A DNA stretch of 64,000 nt from Nautiliales bacterium. GTDB lineage: Bacteria; Campylobacterota; Campylobacteria; Campylobacterales; JAADDX01. This document shows, piece after piece, positions 1 to 8,414 of this stretch. Position 1 is the first letter of the stretch, and every line of letters begins with the position of its first letter. The notes below the pieces were generated by a model, which saw only the letters and a list, made by a program, of their open reading frames with translations, was not told the DNA's origin and did no database searches. Both the position numbers and the translations under genes were made by a program. Location of the stretch: the NCBI GenBank assembly GCA_030826765.1, contig JAUUDM010000033.1, forward strand, positions 1 to 64,000, written 5' to 3'.

Positions 1-79
1 AAATTGTTAATATTGTAGAATTTAAAAAGGGAGTTTTGAAGAATTAGTCATTATCAATTGTTAATTATCAATTAATAAG

Positions 80-154
80 TGGCTCCCCGAACTGGATTCG
101 AACCAGTGACCAAGTGATTAACAGTCACCTACTCTACCGCTGAGCTATCGGGGA
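80..154 (-). tRNA. tRNA-Asn (anticodon GTT), encoded CCA
   Basis: Reverse strand TCCCCGATAGCTCAGCGGTAGAGTAGGTGACTGTTAATCACTTGGTCACTGGTTCGAATCCAGTTCGGGGAGCCA; cloverleaf with 7-bp acceptor stem, GGTTCGAATCC T-arm and GTT anticodon. Confidence 0.95.
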
Positions 155-189
155 TTATTTACAAACATTTGTTTGTGGAATGAAATAAT

Positions 190-215
190 ACAAAATAAAA
201 GCTTAAGAAAAGCTT
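190..215 (-). terminator. possible intrinsic terminator of nadA
   Basis: Reverse strand AAGCTT-TTCTT-AAGCTT hairpin followed by TTTTATTTTG, just after the nadA stop. Confidence 0.4.
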
Positions 216-227
216 AAATTTTAACAA

Positions 228-1193
228 TTATGAAATTTCCATCATTCTATCAAGTGCTAATTTTGCATTCTTAGCAACTTCTTTATCTACAATAATTTCA
301 TTATATCCCTTACCTTCGTCAATAGCTTTTACAAGATTATAAAGTTCTTCTAATGAAGTTTCATTCATACTTGGACATTCTGGTTTTGTAGAAGATAATA
401 CAAATGTATTTGGATGTTTTAATCTTTTAACAAAATTATATTCAGTCCCTACTGCTACTTTTTGCTCAGCTGGTAAATTTTCTATAAATTCTAAAAGTTG
501 AGAAGTAGAACCTACAAAATCACATTTATCACACACTTCCGGTTTTGCTTCTGGATGAGCTACTACTAAAATATCAGGATATTTTTCTTTATAAAACTCT
601 ACATCACTTACTTCAAAAAGTTGATGAACACTACAAAGTCCATCATAACAAATAACATCTGCTTCTTCAAAGTTATTTTCACCTACAATTGAAGCTTTTT
701 TATTTAACATTTTGGCTATATTTGTCCCTAAATTTTTATCAGGCAAGAAAAATACTTTTTTATTTTGAGATAACACCCATTCTACTATTTTTTTAGCATT
801 GGCACTCGTACAAGTAAGTCCACCAAGCTTTGCTACTTTTGCTTTAATTGAAGCAGTTGAATTAACATAAACAACAGGTATAAAATCTACATTTTTTGCT
901 TGTAGTTCTTTTACCGCTTTATCAAAACCGCTTTCAGTAGCCATTCTTGCCATAGAACAACTCCCAAGTATTGGCATATAAACTTCTAAGTCAGGATTAA
1001 TTGCTTTAGTAGATTCTCCCATAAAAGTTACACCACAAAAAATAAGTTTCCCTTTTACATTCAAGCTTTTTTTAGCAAGTTCTAAACTATCTCCTATTAA
1101 ATCTGCACATTTAAAAACTTCATCTTTTTGATAATAGTGAGCAGCTATTGTGATATTATTTTTTTCTTTTAATCTTAAAATTTCATTTATCAC
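228..1193 (-). CDS. nadA: quinolinate synthase NadA
   Basis: AAHYYQKDEV N-terminus, conserved Cys motifs (FCGVTFMGES, CYDGLCSVHQ, HPEAKPEVCDKCDFVGSTS). Confidence 0.95.
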   Translation of the reverse strand: MINEILRLKEKNNITIAAHYYQKDEVFKCADLIGDSLELAKKSLNVKGKLIFCGVTFMGESTKAINPDLEVYMPILGSCSMARMATESGFDKAVKELQAKNVDFIPVVYVNSTASIKAKVAKLGGLTCTSANAKKIVEWVLSQNKKVFFLPDKNLGTNIAKMLNKKASIVGENNFEEADVICYDGLCSVHQLFEVSDVEFYKEKYPDILVVAHPEAKPEVCDKCDFVGSTSQLLEFIENLPAEQKVAVGTEYNFVKRLKHPNTFVLSSTKPECPSMNETSLEELYNLVKAIDEGKGYNEIIVDKEVAKNAKLALDRMMEIS

Positions 1194-1214
1194 TATTTAA
1201 TCCTTTTTTGAGTT

Positions 1215-1237
1215 ATTATAACAAAATTTGATATAAT
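1215..1237. promoter_or_regulatory. back-to-back extended -10 promoters for nadA (-) and plsY (+)
   Basis: ATTATA-ACAAAATTTGA-TATAAT; each arm is TTTGnTATAAT or its complement. Confidence 0.7.
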
Positions 1238-1257
1238 TCTACAAAAAAAGGCAAAAA

Positions 1258-1866
1258 ATGGAAAATTTACTATTTTATATTATAGCTTATCTTGCTGGTG
1301 GTATTCCATTTGGATATCTACTTGTAAAATATAAATATGGAATTGATGTAAGAAAAGAAGGAAGTGGAAATATAGGCGCTACTAATGTTTTAAGAGTTTT
1401 AAAAGCAAAAAAACCAGAAGTTGCTAAAAAAGTAGCTTTGATGGCATTAATTTTTGATGCTTTAAAAGGTGCAGTTATAATTTTAATTGCTAAACTTTTT
1501 GGAATGAGTTTAGAAACTCAATATGCCATAGCTGTTTTTGCTGTTATTGGTCATTGTTTTTCTCCATTTTTAGGTTTTGAAGGCGGAAAAGGTGTAGCAA
1601 CGACTGCTGGGGTTATGCTTGTTTTACTTCCAATTGAAGCAATTATCGGGCTTATTGTATGGGGAGTGATGGCAAAAGTCACTAAAATTTCGTCATTATC
1701 TTCGTTAACTGGTATTTTGGTTGGAATCGCATCAAGCTATATAATTCATCCAAATTTATTCGAAGGAAGTCATGCACCACTTATTATTATTGCTTTAATT
1801 GTAATTTATAAACATTTTCCAAATATTATAAGACTTATTCAAGGTAAAGAAGGGAAAGTTGCATGA
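1258..1866 (+). CDS. plsY: acyl-phosphate glycerol-3-phosphate acyltransferase PlsY
   Basis: GSGNIGATNVLR and GFEGGKGVATT motifs, multi-pass membrane. Confidence 0.95.
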   Translation: MENLLFYIIAYLAGGIPFGYLLVKYKYGIDVRKEGSGNIGATNVLRVLKAKKPEVAKKVALMALIFDALKGAVIILIAKLFGMSLETQYAIAVFAVIGHCFSPFLGFEGGKGVATTAGVMLVLLPIEAIIGLIVWGVMAKVTKISSLSSLTGILVGIASSYIIHPNLFEGSHAPLIIIALIVIYKHFPNIIRLIQGKEGKVA

Positions 1867-2189
1867 TAAGTATAATTATTAAAAACTTAGAGTTTGAAAC
1901 AATTATAGGAGTTTTAGATTTTGAAAAAATTACTCCTCAAAAAGTAATAATTAATTCTAAAATAAAATATAAATATGAAAATAAATATTTAGATTATGCA
2001 AAAGTTACAGATATTATCAAAAATATTCTAACTACAAAAAAATTTGAACTTATAGAAGATAGTTTAAATTTTATTTGTAGTTATTTAAAAAATGAATATC
2101 CTTCTATAAAAAAAATAAAACTTGAAATATTAAAACCTGATATTTTAAAAGATTGCATAGTTGGAGCTAAAATAATTAAAAAATATTAA
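1863..2189 (+). CDS. folB: dihydroneopterin aldolase-like FolB
   Basis: IGVLDFEKITPQKVIIN start, small size, overlaps plsY stop; family-typical C-terminus. Confidence 0.8.
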   Translation: MISIIIKNLEFETIIGVLDFEKITPQKVIINSKIKYKYENKYLDYAKVTDIIKNILTTKKFELIEDSLNFICSYLKNEYPSIKKIKLEILKPDILKDCIVGAKIIKKY

Positions 2190-2208
2190 ATTTTTCTTAA
2201 ATTTTAGA

Positions 2209-2214
2209 TATAAT
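2209..2214 (+). promoter_or_regulatory. -10 element upstream of hsrA-like gene
   Basis: TTAGATATAATTCTC, about 28 nt before the start codon. Confidence 0.5.
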
Positions 2215-2241
2215 TCTCAAAAAACTTTAAGGAGACCTATT

Positions 2242-2907
2242 TTGAGATTTTTAGTTGCCGAAAGTGATTTGACTCTCAATCAAATGATTCAAAAAGCTCT
2301 TAATAATAATGGATACAAAACAGATGAAGCTTTAAGCATAGCCGATGCAAAATATTATACAAATATTAGAAATTATGATTTAATTATTGTTGATTACTCT
2401 TTTGGTAAAAAAAATGTGTCTAATTTTATAAAAGAAATTAGAACAAATTTTACAACTACAAAAATAATAGTAATCAGTGATGAAAATGATATTCAAACAG
2501 AAATAGATGTTCTTAAAATAGGTGCTGATGATTATATCAAAAAACCCCTACATTTTGAACTACTAATTGCAAGAATTGAATCTAAAATAAGATTTGGTAA
2601 CTTTAAACAAATTCAAATAAAAGATTTAATAATCTCGCCAAATGAAGAAAAAATTGTTTTCAATTCAAAAGTAATCGAACTAAAAGGAAAACCGTTTGAA
2701 GTATTTACTCATTTAGCTAAACATCCCAACCAAATTATTTCAAAAGAACAACTTTTAGATGCTATATGGGAAGAGCCTGAGCTTGTTACTCCAAATGTAA
2801 TAGAAGTTGCAATAAATCAAATTAGACAAAAAATTGATAAACCATTAGGTATAACAACAGTTGAAACAGTTAGAAGAAGAGGATATAAATTCTCATATTC
2901 TTCTTGA
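2242..2907 (+). CDS. hsrA: OmpR-family response regulator, HsrA (HP1043/Cj0355)-like; TTG start
   Basis: C-terminal half KGKPFEVFTHLAKHPNQIISKEQLLDAIWEEPELVTPNVIEVAINQIRQKIDKPLGITTVETVRRRGYKF is near-identical to the recalled HsrA DNA-binding domain. Confidence 0.85.
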   Translation: MRFLVAESDLTLNQMIQKALNNNGYKTDEALSIADAKYYTNIRNYDLIIVDYSFGKKNVSNFIKEIRTNFTTTKIIVISDENDIQTEIDVLKIGADDYIKKPLHFELLIARIESKIRFGNFKQIQIKDLIISPNEEKIVFNSKVIELKGKPFEVFTHLAKHPNQIISKEQLLDAIWEEPELVTPNVIEVAINQIRQKIDKPLGITTVETVRRRGYKFSYSS

Positions 2908-2960
2908 TATTTATAAAATTTTATGATATAACCCACGAACCAAAACAAAAGGAGTGAAAA

Positions 2961-3212
2961 ATGTCACTATTAATTACAGAAGAATGCATAGCTTGTGATG
3001 CTTGTATTGATGAATGCCCAAATGAGGCTATTGAAGTAGATGATCCTGTTTATGTAATTGATCCAGACAGATGTACAGAATGTATTGAAGAAGGTGGTGA
3101 GCCTGCTTGTGTTCCAGCTTGCCCTGTTGACTGTATTGTCCCTGATCCCGATAATGTAGAAAATGCAAAAGAACTTAAACTAAAAGCAGAACAAATAAAT
3201 AAGGAAGATTAA
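2961..3212 (+). CDS. 2[4Fe-4S] ferredoxin (YfhL-type)
   Basis: CIACDACIDECPNEAI...CTECIEEGGEPACVPACPVDCI. Confidence 0.92.
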   Translation: MSLLITEECIACDACIDECPNEAIEVDDPVYVIDPDRCTECIEEGGEPACVPACPVDCIVPDPDNVENAKELKLKAEQINKED

Positions 3213-3261
3213 TCTCTTCTTTTTTGCTATAATTATTTTTATTAAAAAATAAAGGATTTTT

Positions 3262-4707
3262 ATGGCAAAAATAACCGCTGTTATTGATATAGGTTCAAAT
3301 TCTGCAAGAATGGCAGTTTTTAAAAAAACAAGTCATTTTGGTTTCGTTTTATTAAAAGAGATAAAAAGTAAAGTTAGAATTAGCGAAGGGGCTTATGAAA
3401 GCAGTGGAAATTTACAACCAAATGCAATAAATAGAGCTATAAATGCACTTAAAGAATTTAAACTAATAGCCGAGTCTCTTAAAGCAAGAAAAATTTTAGC
3501 AGTAGCTACTTCAGCTGTCCGTGATGCTCCAAATAAACAAGAATTTTTGAACTTAGTAAAAAAAGAAACTGGTTTACAAATAAAAGTAATTGACGGAGAA
3601 AAAGAAGCGTTTTTTGGAGCAGTTGCAGCAAGTAATTTACTACCGCAAAAAAATGGAATTACAATTGATATTGGTGGAGGAAGTACTGAATTCGCTTTAA
3701 TTAAAAATAAAAAAATAATAGATAAAATATCACTTAAATTAGGAACTGTTAGATTAAAAGAGCTATTTTTTGATAAAAATAATATAGAAGGTGCTAAAAA
3801 ATATATCCAAGAAGAGCTTTCTAAACTACCTGATAATTTTAAAAACAGTACTATTTTAGGAATTGGTGGTACAATAAGAGCTTTAAGTAAAGTGATTATG
3901 GAAAAAAACAAATATCCCATCGATATATTACATGGATTTACTTACAAAATAGAAAAAGAAGAAAAATTTATAAATGAAGTAATTAAATCAGATTATAAAA
4001 ATCTTAAAAATTTAGGATTTAAAGAAGATAGATGGGATGTTATTAGAGAAGGAAGCTTAATTTTAAAAGAAGCTCTTAATCATATAAAAGCCACTAAAAT
4101 AGTAACAAGTGGAGTTGGTGTAAGAGAAGGTGTATTCTTAGCAGATATGCTTAGAAATTCAAACTATATGTTTCCATCAAATTTCAATCCCAGTGTAAGA
4201 AGTATAGAAGATATATATCAAATTGATAAAAAAATTTCTGTATATGAATCAAATCTTGCTTTAAAACTTTTTGATATTTTAAAACCAATACACAATTTAG
4301 ATGAAAAATACAAAACTCATCTAAAATATGCTATCAAATTATCAAGTGCTGGTAATTATATAGATTTTTATTCAAATCATAAACATACAAACTATATTTT
4401 ATTAAATGCTTTACATTATGGATTTACACACGAAGATAGATTATTAATTTCTAAAATAATTAGATATCATAGAAAAAAAAGGATAAAAAAAGAATATATC
4501 CAAAGATATAAAGAAATAGCTCCAAATAAAGATGTGTTAGAAAATTTATGCAAAATATTTTTTATTACAAAAACATTAAATTCAAATCTTTCAAATCCTA
4601 AGCTTGAACTAAGTTTAGAAAACAGACAACTTATTATAAAAGGTGAAAATTTATATTTAGCCAAAGAAAATATGAATAAAAAAGAGTGTAAAGTAATTAT
4701 TGAATAA
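3262..4707 (+). CDS. ppx: Ppx/GppA exopolyphosphatase / guanosine pentaphosphatase
   Basis: VIDIGSNSARMAVFK, TIDIGGGSTEFAL, GIGGTIRAL ASKHA motifs. Confidence 0.92.
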   Translation: MAKITAVIDIGSNSARMAVFKKTSHFGFVLLKEIKSKVRISEGAYESSGNLQPNAINRAINALKEFKLIAESLKARKILAVATSAVRDAPNKQEFLNLVKKETGLQIKVIDGEKEAFFGAVAASNLLPQKNGITIDIGGGSTEFALIKNKKIIDKISLKLGTVRLKELFFDKNNIEGAKKYIQEELSKLPDNFKNSTILGIGGTIRALSKVIMEKNKYPIDILHGFTYKIEKEEKFINEVIKSDYKNLKNLGFKEDRWDVIREGSLILKEALNHIKATKIVTSGVGVREGVFLADMLRNSNYMFPSNFNPSVRSIEDIYQIDKKISVYESNLALKLFDILKPIHNLDEKYKTHLKYAIKLSSAGNYIDFYSNHKHTNYILLNALHYGFTHEDRLLISKIIRYHRKKRIKKEYIQRYKEIAPNKDVLENLCKIFFITKTLNSNLSNPKLELSLENRQLIIKGENLYLAKENMNKKECKVIIE

Positions 4708-4713
4708 TTACTT
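4691..4713. repeat. perfect inverted repeat spanning both convergent stop codons
   Basis: AAGTAATTAT-TGA-ATAATTACTT (10-bp arms). Confidence 0.85.
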
Positions 4714-6898
4714 AAAAAGATGTTCCAATAGAAAATTCAAATTTTCTTAAATCATCTCCTTTTTTATCACCTATCGGTAATGCATAAGTAAGATCTAATG
4801 GCCCTACTGGCGTTATCCAATCAAATGATAATCCATAAGAGCTTCTTCGAATATCAAATGAATTTTTTCCAACATTTCCATTATCAAAAAATGCACTTAT
4901 CCACATTTTTCTTTTTAAATTAATAGGAGCTGATACCTCTACACTATTTGTAAACATTCTATCTCCACCGATATTATTTCCATCGCTATCTTTTGGAGAA
5001 ATACTTCCCCATTCATAACCTCTTACACTCCCAAGTCCTCCAAGATAATATCTTTCACTAAGTGGAGTATAACCTGTTTCTTTTAGATAACCAAGTTTAA
5101 ATTTATATTTTAAAATAGTTGTGATTTCAAATCTATCTTCTAATGAATAGAAAAATTTACCATAAATAGAATTTTTAATAAATTTTTGAGTTCCCCCTAC
5201 TCCCGCATAATTCATACTAATACCTGCATTAATCCCGTGCTGAGGGAAAAATCTATCATCTGTTGAATTATAATTAATTCCTGGAGTTAAATAACTTTTT
5301 GTAGAATCCTCTTTATAATCATCAGCTATCGTATCATCAACATCTGTTAGATGTAATTTTTCATATCCATATGTTAAAAAAGCTCTACTATGCCTTGTAA
5401 TCTCTCTACCAGTTGTTAAAGATATACCTTTTTTATGACTACTATATGATATTGCATCAAATTTACTATTATAAATATTGGTTGAAAGTGAATATTTACT
5501 ATCATAAACTGCCGGATTTGATAAATTTATATTATATGTATTTGATTTTGATGTTTTATCTACTAAAACACTAAGAGATTGACCACTACCAAAAACATTT
5601 CTTTCTGTAACTGCTAAATTAATACCAATTTTAGAATAAGAGTTATAGCTAATTCCCGCTTTTAAACTTCCAGTTAATGATTCTTTTACTTTTACAATAA
5701 TTTTCATATGAGAATCATCAATCTTCACTTCTTTTAATTGCACATCATCAAAATATCCACTTCTTTTAAGTGCATTAATACTATCTTCTTTATCTGTAAG
5801 TGAATATAAACATCCAGGTGCTAAATACACATTTCTTCTAATAACTCTATCTAATGTTGTTGTATCTCCACTAATTATTACATCACTAATATAAACTTTA
5901 TTTCCAGGGATTATTTTATAAGTAACATCAGCAGTTGAGCCATGTTTTTTTATATCAGGATAAACAACAGCATATGCATATCCCTTATCTGCAACTGCCC
6001 TTTTTAGCATTTTCATATCTTTTTTTGCTCTTTTGATATTAAAATAATGTCCTTTTAATAAAAGTAAATCATCTTGATATTTTTTAATATCAATTATTCC
6101 ATCTGGAATATCTATTTTTATAGATGAAACTTTATATTGTTTTCCTTCATCAATTTTATATTCCATTTCAGCTTTATTATTATCAAAATTTGCTAAAAAA
6201 AGTGGATTAGACACTTTAGCATCTAAATACCCTTTTGATAAATAATATTCTTTAATATTTTCAGGATCGCTTAAAAGTCCTTGAAGAGAAAATTCTCCAG
6301 AATTTCTAAATGGAAGCCATCCTAAAATATCTCTATCTACATTTTTAATATTATCTTTTATATCACTAATAGATTCTTTTTTTACGCCATAAAATTTTAA
6401 TTTATCAATCGTAATTCTTTCACCTTTATTAATAGTTATAGTTAAAATTATTCCATTTGCTTGTTTTTTTGTATCAAAAATTACAACTGTATTAAATTTA
6501 CCTTTTGCATCATAATAACTTGTAATTAAATTTCTAATCTCTTTTAATTTTTCATTTGAAAAAATTTCACCTCTTTTTATTTTTTCTTTAATTATTTTTT
6601 TTAAATCTTCACTCACATTTTTATATTTAATATTTAAAATTTCAGGTTTTTCTATAAATTCAAATTTTAAAACACCATTTTCAAAATCGGCTTTAATATT
6701 CTTGAAATATCCATAAGAATAAAAATTTTTAATTGTTTTATCAACTTTTTCTATATCTAAATAATCACCTTTATGTAAAAGTGAAGTCTGTTTTGCACTA
6801 ATAATAGATAAATGTTTTAAATCATTAAATTCAACTTTATCTATTTGATTATTAGCAGCAAAAAGCATAAATGGTGCTAAAAATAGTATTTTCTTCAT
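4712..6898 (-). CDS. bamA: outer membrane protein assembly factor BamA (POTRA repeats + barrel)
   Basis: POTRA-like repeats, GLGSVRGYEWGSISP, C-terminal FSIGTSF ending in Phe. Confidence 0.93.
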   Translation of the reverse strand: MKKILFLAPFMLFAANNQIDKVEFNDLKHLSIISAKQTSLLHKGDYLDIEKVDKTIKNFYSYGYFKNIKADFENGVLKFEFIEKPEILNIKYKNVSEDLKKIIKEKIKRGEIFSNEKLKEIRNLITSYYDAKGKFNTVVIFDTKKQANGIILTITINKGERITIDKLKFYGVKKESISDIKDNIKNVDRDILGWLPFRNSGEFSLQGLLSDPENIKEYYLSKGYLDAKVSNPLFLANFDNNKAEMEYKIDEGKQYKVSSIKIDIPDGIIDIKKYQDDLLLLKGHYFNIKRAKKDMKMLKRAVADKGYAYAVVYPDIKKHGSTADVTYKIIPGNKVYISDVIISGDTTTLDRVIRRNVYLAPGCLYSLTDKEDSINALKRSGYFDDVQLKEVKIDDSHMKIIVKVKESLTGSLKAGISYNSYSKIGINLAVTERNVFGSGQSLSVLVDKTSKSNTYNINLSNPAVYDSKYSLSTNIYNSKFDAISYSSHKKGISLTTGREITRHSRAFLTYGYEKLHLTDVDDTIADDYKEDSTKSYLTPGINYNSTDDRFFPQHGINAGISMNYAGVGGTQKFIKNSIYGKFFYSLEDRFEITTILKYKFKLGYLKETGYTPLSERYYLGGLGSVRGYEWGSISPKDSDGNNIGGDRMFTNSVEVSAPINLKRKMWISAFFDNGNVGKNSFDIRRSSYGLSFDWITPVGPLDLTYALPIGDKKGDDLRKFEFSIGTSF

Positions 6899-6955
6899 AA
6901 TAATAATTTCTCCTATTTTAATTAATAATTTTATTTAATTATTTTAATGTCAAGA

Positions 6956-6978
6956 ATTATATCAAAATTTGCTATAAT
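6956..6978. promoter_or_regulatory. back-to-back extended -10 promoters for bamA (-) and tyrA (+)
   Basis: ATTATA-TCAAAATTTGC-TATAAT. Confidence 0.7.
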
Positions 6979-7022
6979 CCTAATTAAAAAGCATCTTTGT
7001 TTAGATATTTGAAGGAAAATTT

Positions 7023-7856
7023 ATGATTTTAGGTATTATTGGATTAGGTCTAATGGGAGGAAGCTTTGCAATAAGTTGCAAACAAAATTACAATTTTACA
7101 AAAATAGTTGGAATTGACCATAATACAAAGCACGCCCAAACTGCTTTAAAATTAAATTTAGTTGATGAAATTATAGAATTTAATGAATTACATAAATGTG
7201 ATGTAATCGTTATTTCTGTTCCTATTTGTGCAATTATTTGCATTTTAAAAGACTTATCTAAAATGAATTTAAAAAAAAATGTAACTATTATAGATTTTGG
7301 TTCTACTAAAGAAGAAATAATAAAAAAATGCCCTGAAAACATCAGAAAAAATTTCGTTCCTTCTCATCCAATGGCAGGTACGGAATATTCAGGACCAGAG
7401 GCTGCTTTACCTAATCTATTTGAAAATAAAGTAATGGTTGTTTGTAATATTGAAGACTCTGGAAAATATCAAGTTAATTTAGCTTTAGATATTTATAAAA
7501 AAATCAAAATGAATATAAAAATTATGGATGCACATGAACATGATAGACATGCAGCATTTATATCTCATATGCCTCATATCGTAAGTTATTCATTAACAAA
7601 TTCTGTTTTAAAACAAGAAGACAAAAACCATATTGTAACACTTGCAGCTGGTGGATTTAGAAGTATGGCACGCTTAGCAAAAAGTAATCCAGCTATGTGG
7701 AAAGATATATTTGAAAGTAATGAACAAAACTTACTTGATGCAATTGAAGCGTTTGAAAAAGAATTAAAAAAGGCAAAAAATTTAATTAAAGAAAAAGAAT
7801 ATGATAAATTATATGAATGGATGGAAAAAGGAAATAAATTACACGAAATTTTATAA
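7023..7856 (+). CDS. tyrA: prephenate dehydrogenase TyrA
   Basis: IIGLGLMGGSFA, VPSHPMAGTEYSGP, HDRHAAFISHMPHIVSYSL. Confidence 0.92.
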   Translation: MILGIIGLGLMGGSFAISCKQNYNFTKIVGIDHNTKHAQTALKLNLVDEIIEFNELHKCDVIVISVPICAIICILKDLSKMNLKKNVTIIDFGSTKEEIIKKCPENIRKNFVPSHPMAGTEYSGPEAALPNLFENKVMVVCNIEDSGKYQVNLALDIYKKIKMNIKIMDAHEHDRHAAFISHMPHIVSYSLTNSVLKQEDKNHIVTLAAGGFRSMARLAKSNPAMWKDIFESNEQNLLDAIEAFEKELKKAKNLIKEKEYDKLYEWMEKGNKLHEIL

Positions 7857-7866
7857 AGGAAGTAAA

Positions 7867-8406
7867 ATGTTATTAGGATATAAAAATGATTTTCCAAAAA
7901 TAGATAAAACTGCTTGGATAGCTCCAAGTGCTGATATTGTAGGAGATGTTGAAATTGGTGAAGATAGTTCAATCTGGTTTGGATGTGTTGTTAGAGGAGA
8001 TGTTCATTTTATCAAAATAGGAAAAAGAACTTCAATTCAAGATATGAGTATGATTCATGTTACACATTTCAAAAAAGAAAAAATCATCGGTGATGGAAAT
8101 CCTACTATCATCGGAGATGATGTAACAATCGCCCATAAAGTTATGCTTCACGGATGTGAAATCAAAAATGCTTGTTTAATTGGAATGAGTGCTACTATTT
8201 TAGATGGTGCTGTAATTGGTGAAGAAAGCATCGTCGGTGCTGGAAGTTTAGTAACTAAAAATAAAAAATTTCCACCAAGAAGCCTAATTATGGGAAGTCC
8301 TGCTAAGGTTGTAAGAGAACTGAGCGATAAAGAAGTAGCTGGAATTTATGCAAATGCAAAAAATTATGTAAAATTCAAAAATGATTATATAAATACGATT
8401 CAATAA
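7867..8406 (+). CDS. gamma carbonic anhydrase-like hexapeptide-repeat protein (start revised from the ORF track)
   Basis: ADIVGDVEIGEDSSIWFGCVVRGDV, IAHKVMLHGCEI; ATG at 7867 after AAAGGAAGT. Confidence 0.9.
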   Translation: MLLGYKNDFPKIDKTAWIAPSADIVGDVEIGEDSSIWFGCVVRGDVHFIKIGKRTSIQDMSMIHVTHFKKEKIIGDGNPTIIGDDVTIAHKVMLHGCEIKNACLIGMSATILDGAVIGEESIVGAGSLVTKNKKFPPRSLIMGSPAKVVRELSDKEVAGIYANAKNYVKFKNDYINTIQ

Positions 8407-8414
8407 GGAATGCA

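Noticed and set aside
33-80. Near-direct repeats of TTATCAATT/TTAATTATCAATTAAT next to tRNA-Asn
   Set aside because: Considered as an integration (att) remnant; too short and AT-rich, and no integrase or foreign genes are nearby in the window.
161-176. ACAAAC-ATTT-GTTTGT hairpin between nadA and tRNA-Asn
   Set aside because: Could be a processing signal or part of nadA 3' end, but short and without U-tract; insufficient support.
3393-3920. Antisense 175-aa ORF inside ppx
   Set aside because: Hydrophobic Leu/Ile/Phe/Ser-rich translation typical of the complement of an AT-rich gene; no RBS; sense strand is a clear Ppx/GppA.
7801-7866. Upstream extension of the gamma carbonic anhydrase ORF
   Set aside because: Overlaps the tyrA end out of frame; the ATG at 7867 has a proper SD and matches the family N-terminus.
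7586-7972. 128-aa antisense ORF across tyrA and the carbonic anhydrase gene
   Set aside because: Low-complexity His/Tyr/Phe composition, spans two confident sense genes.
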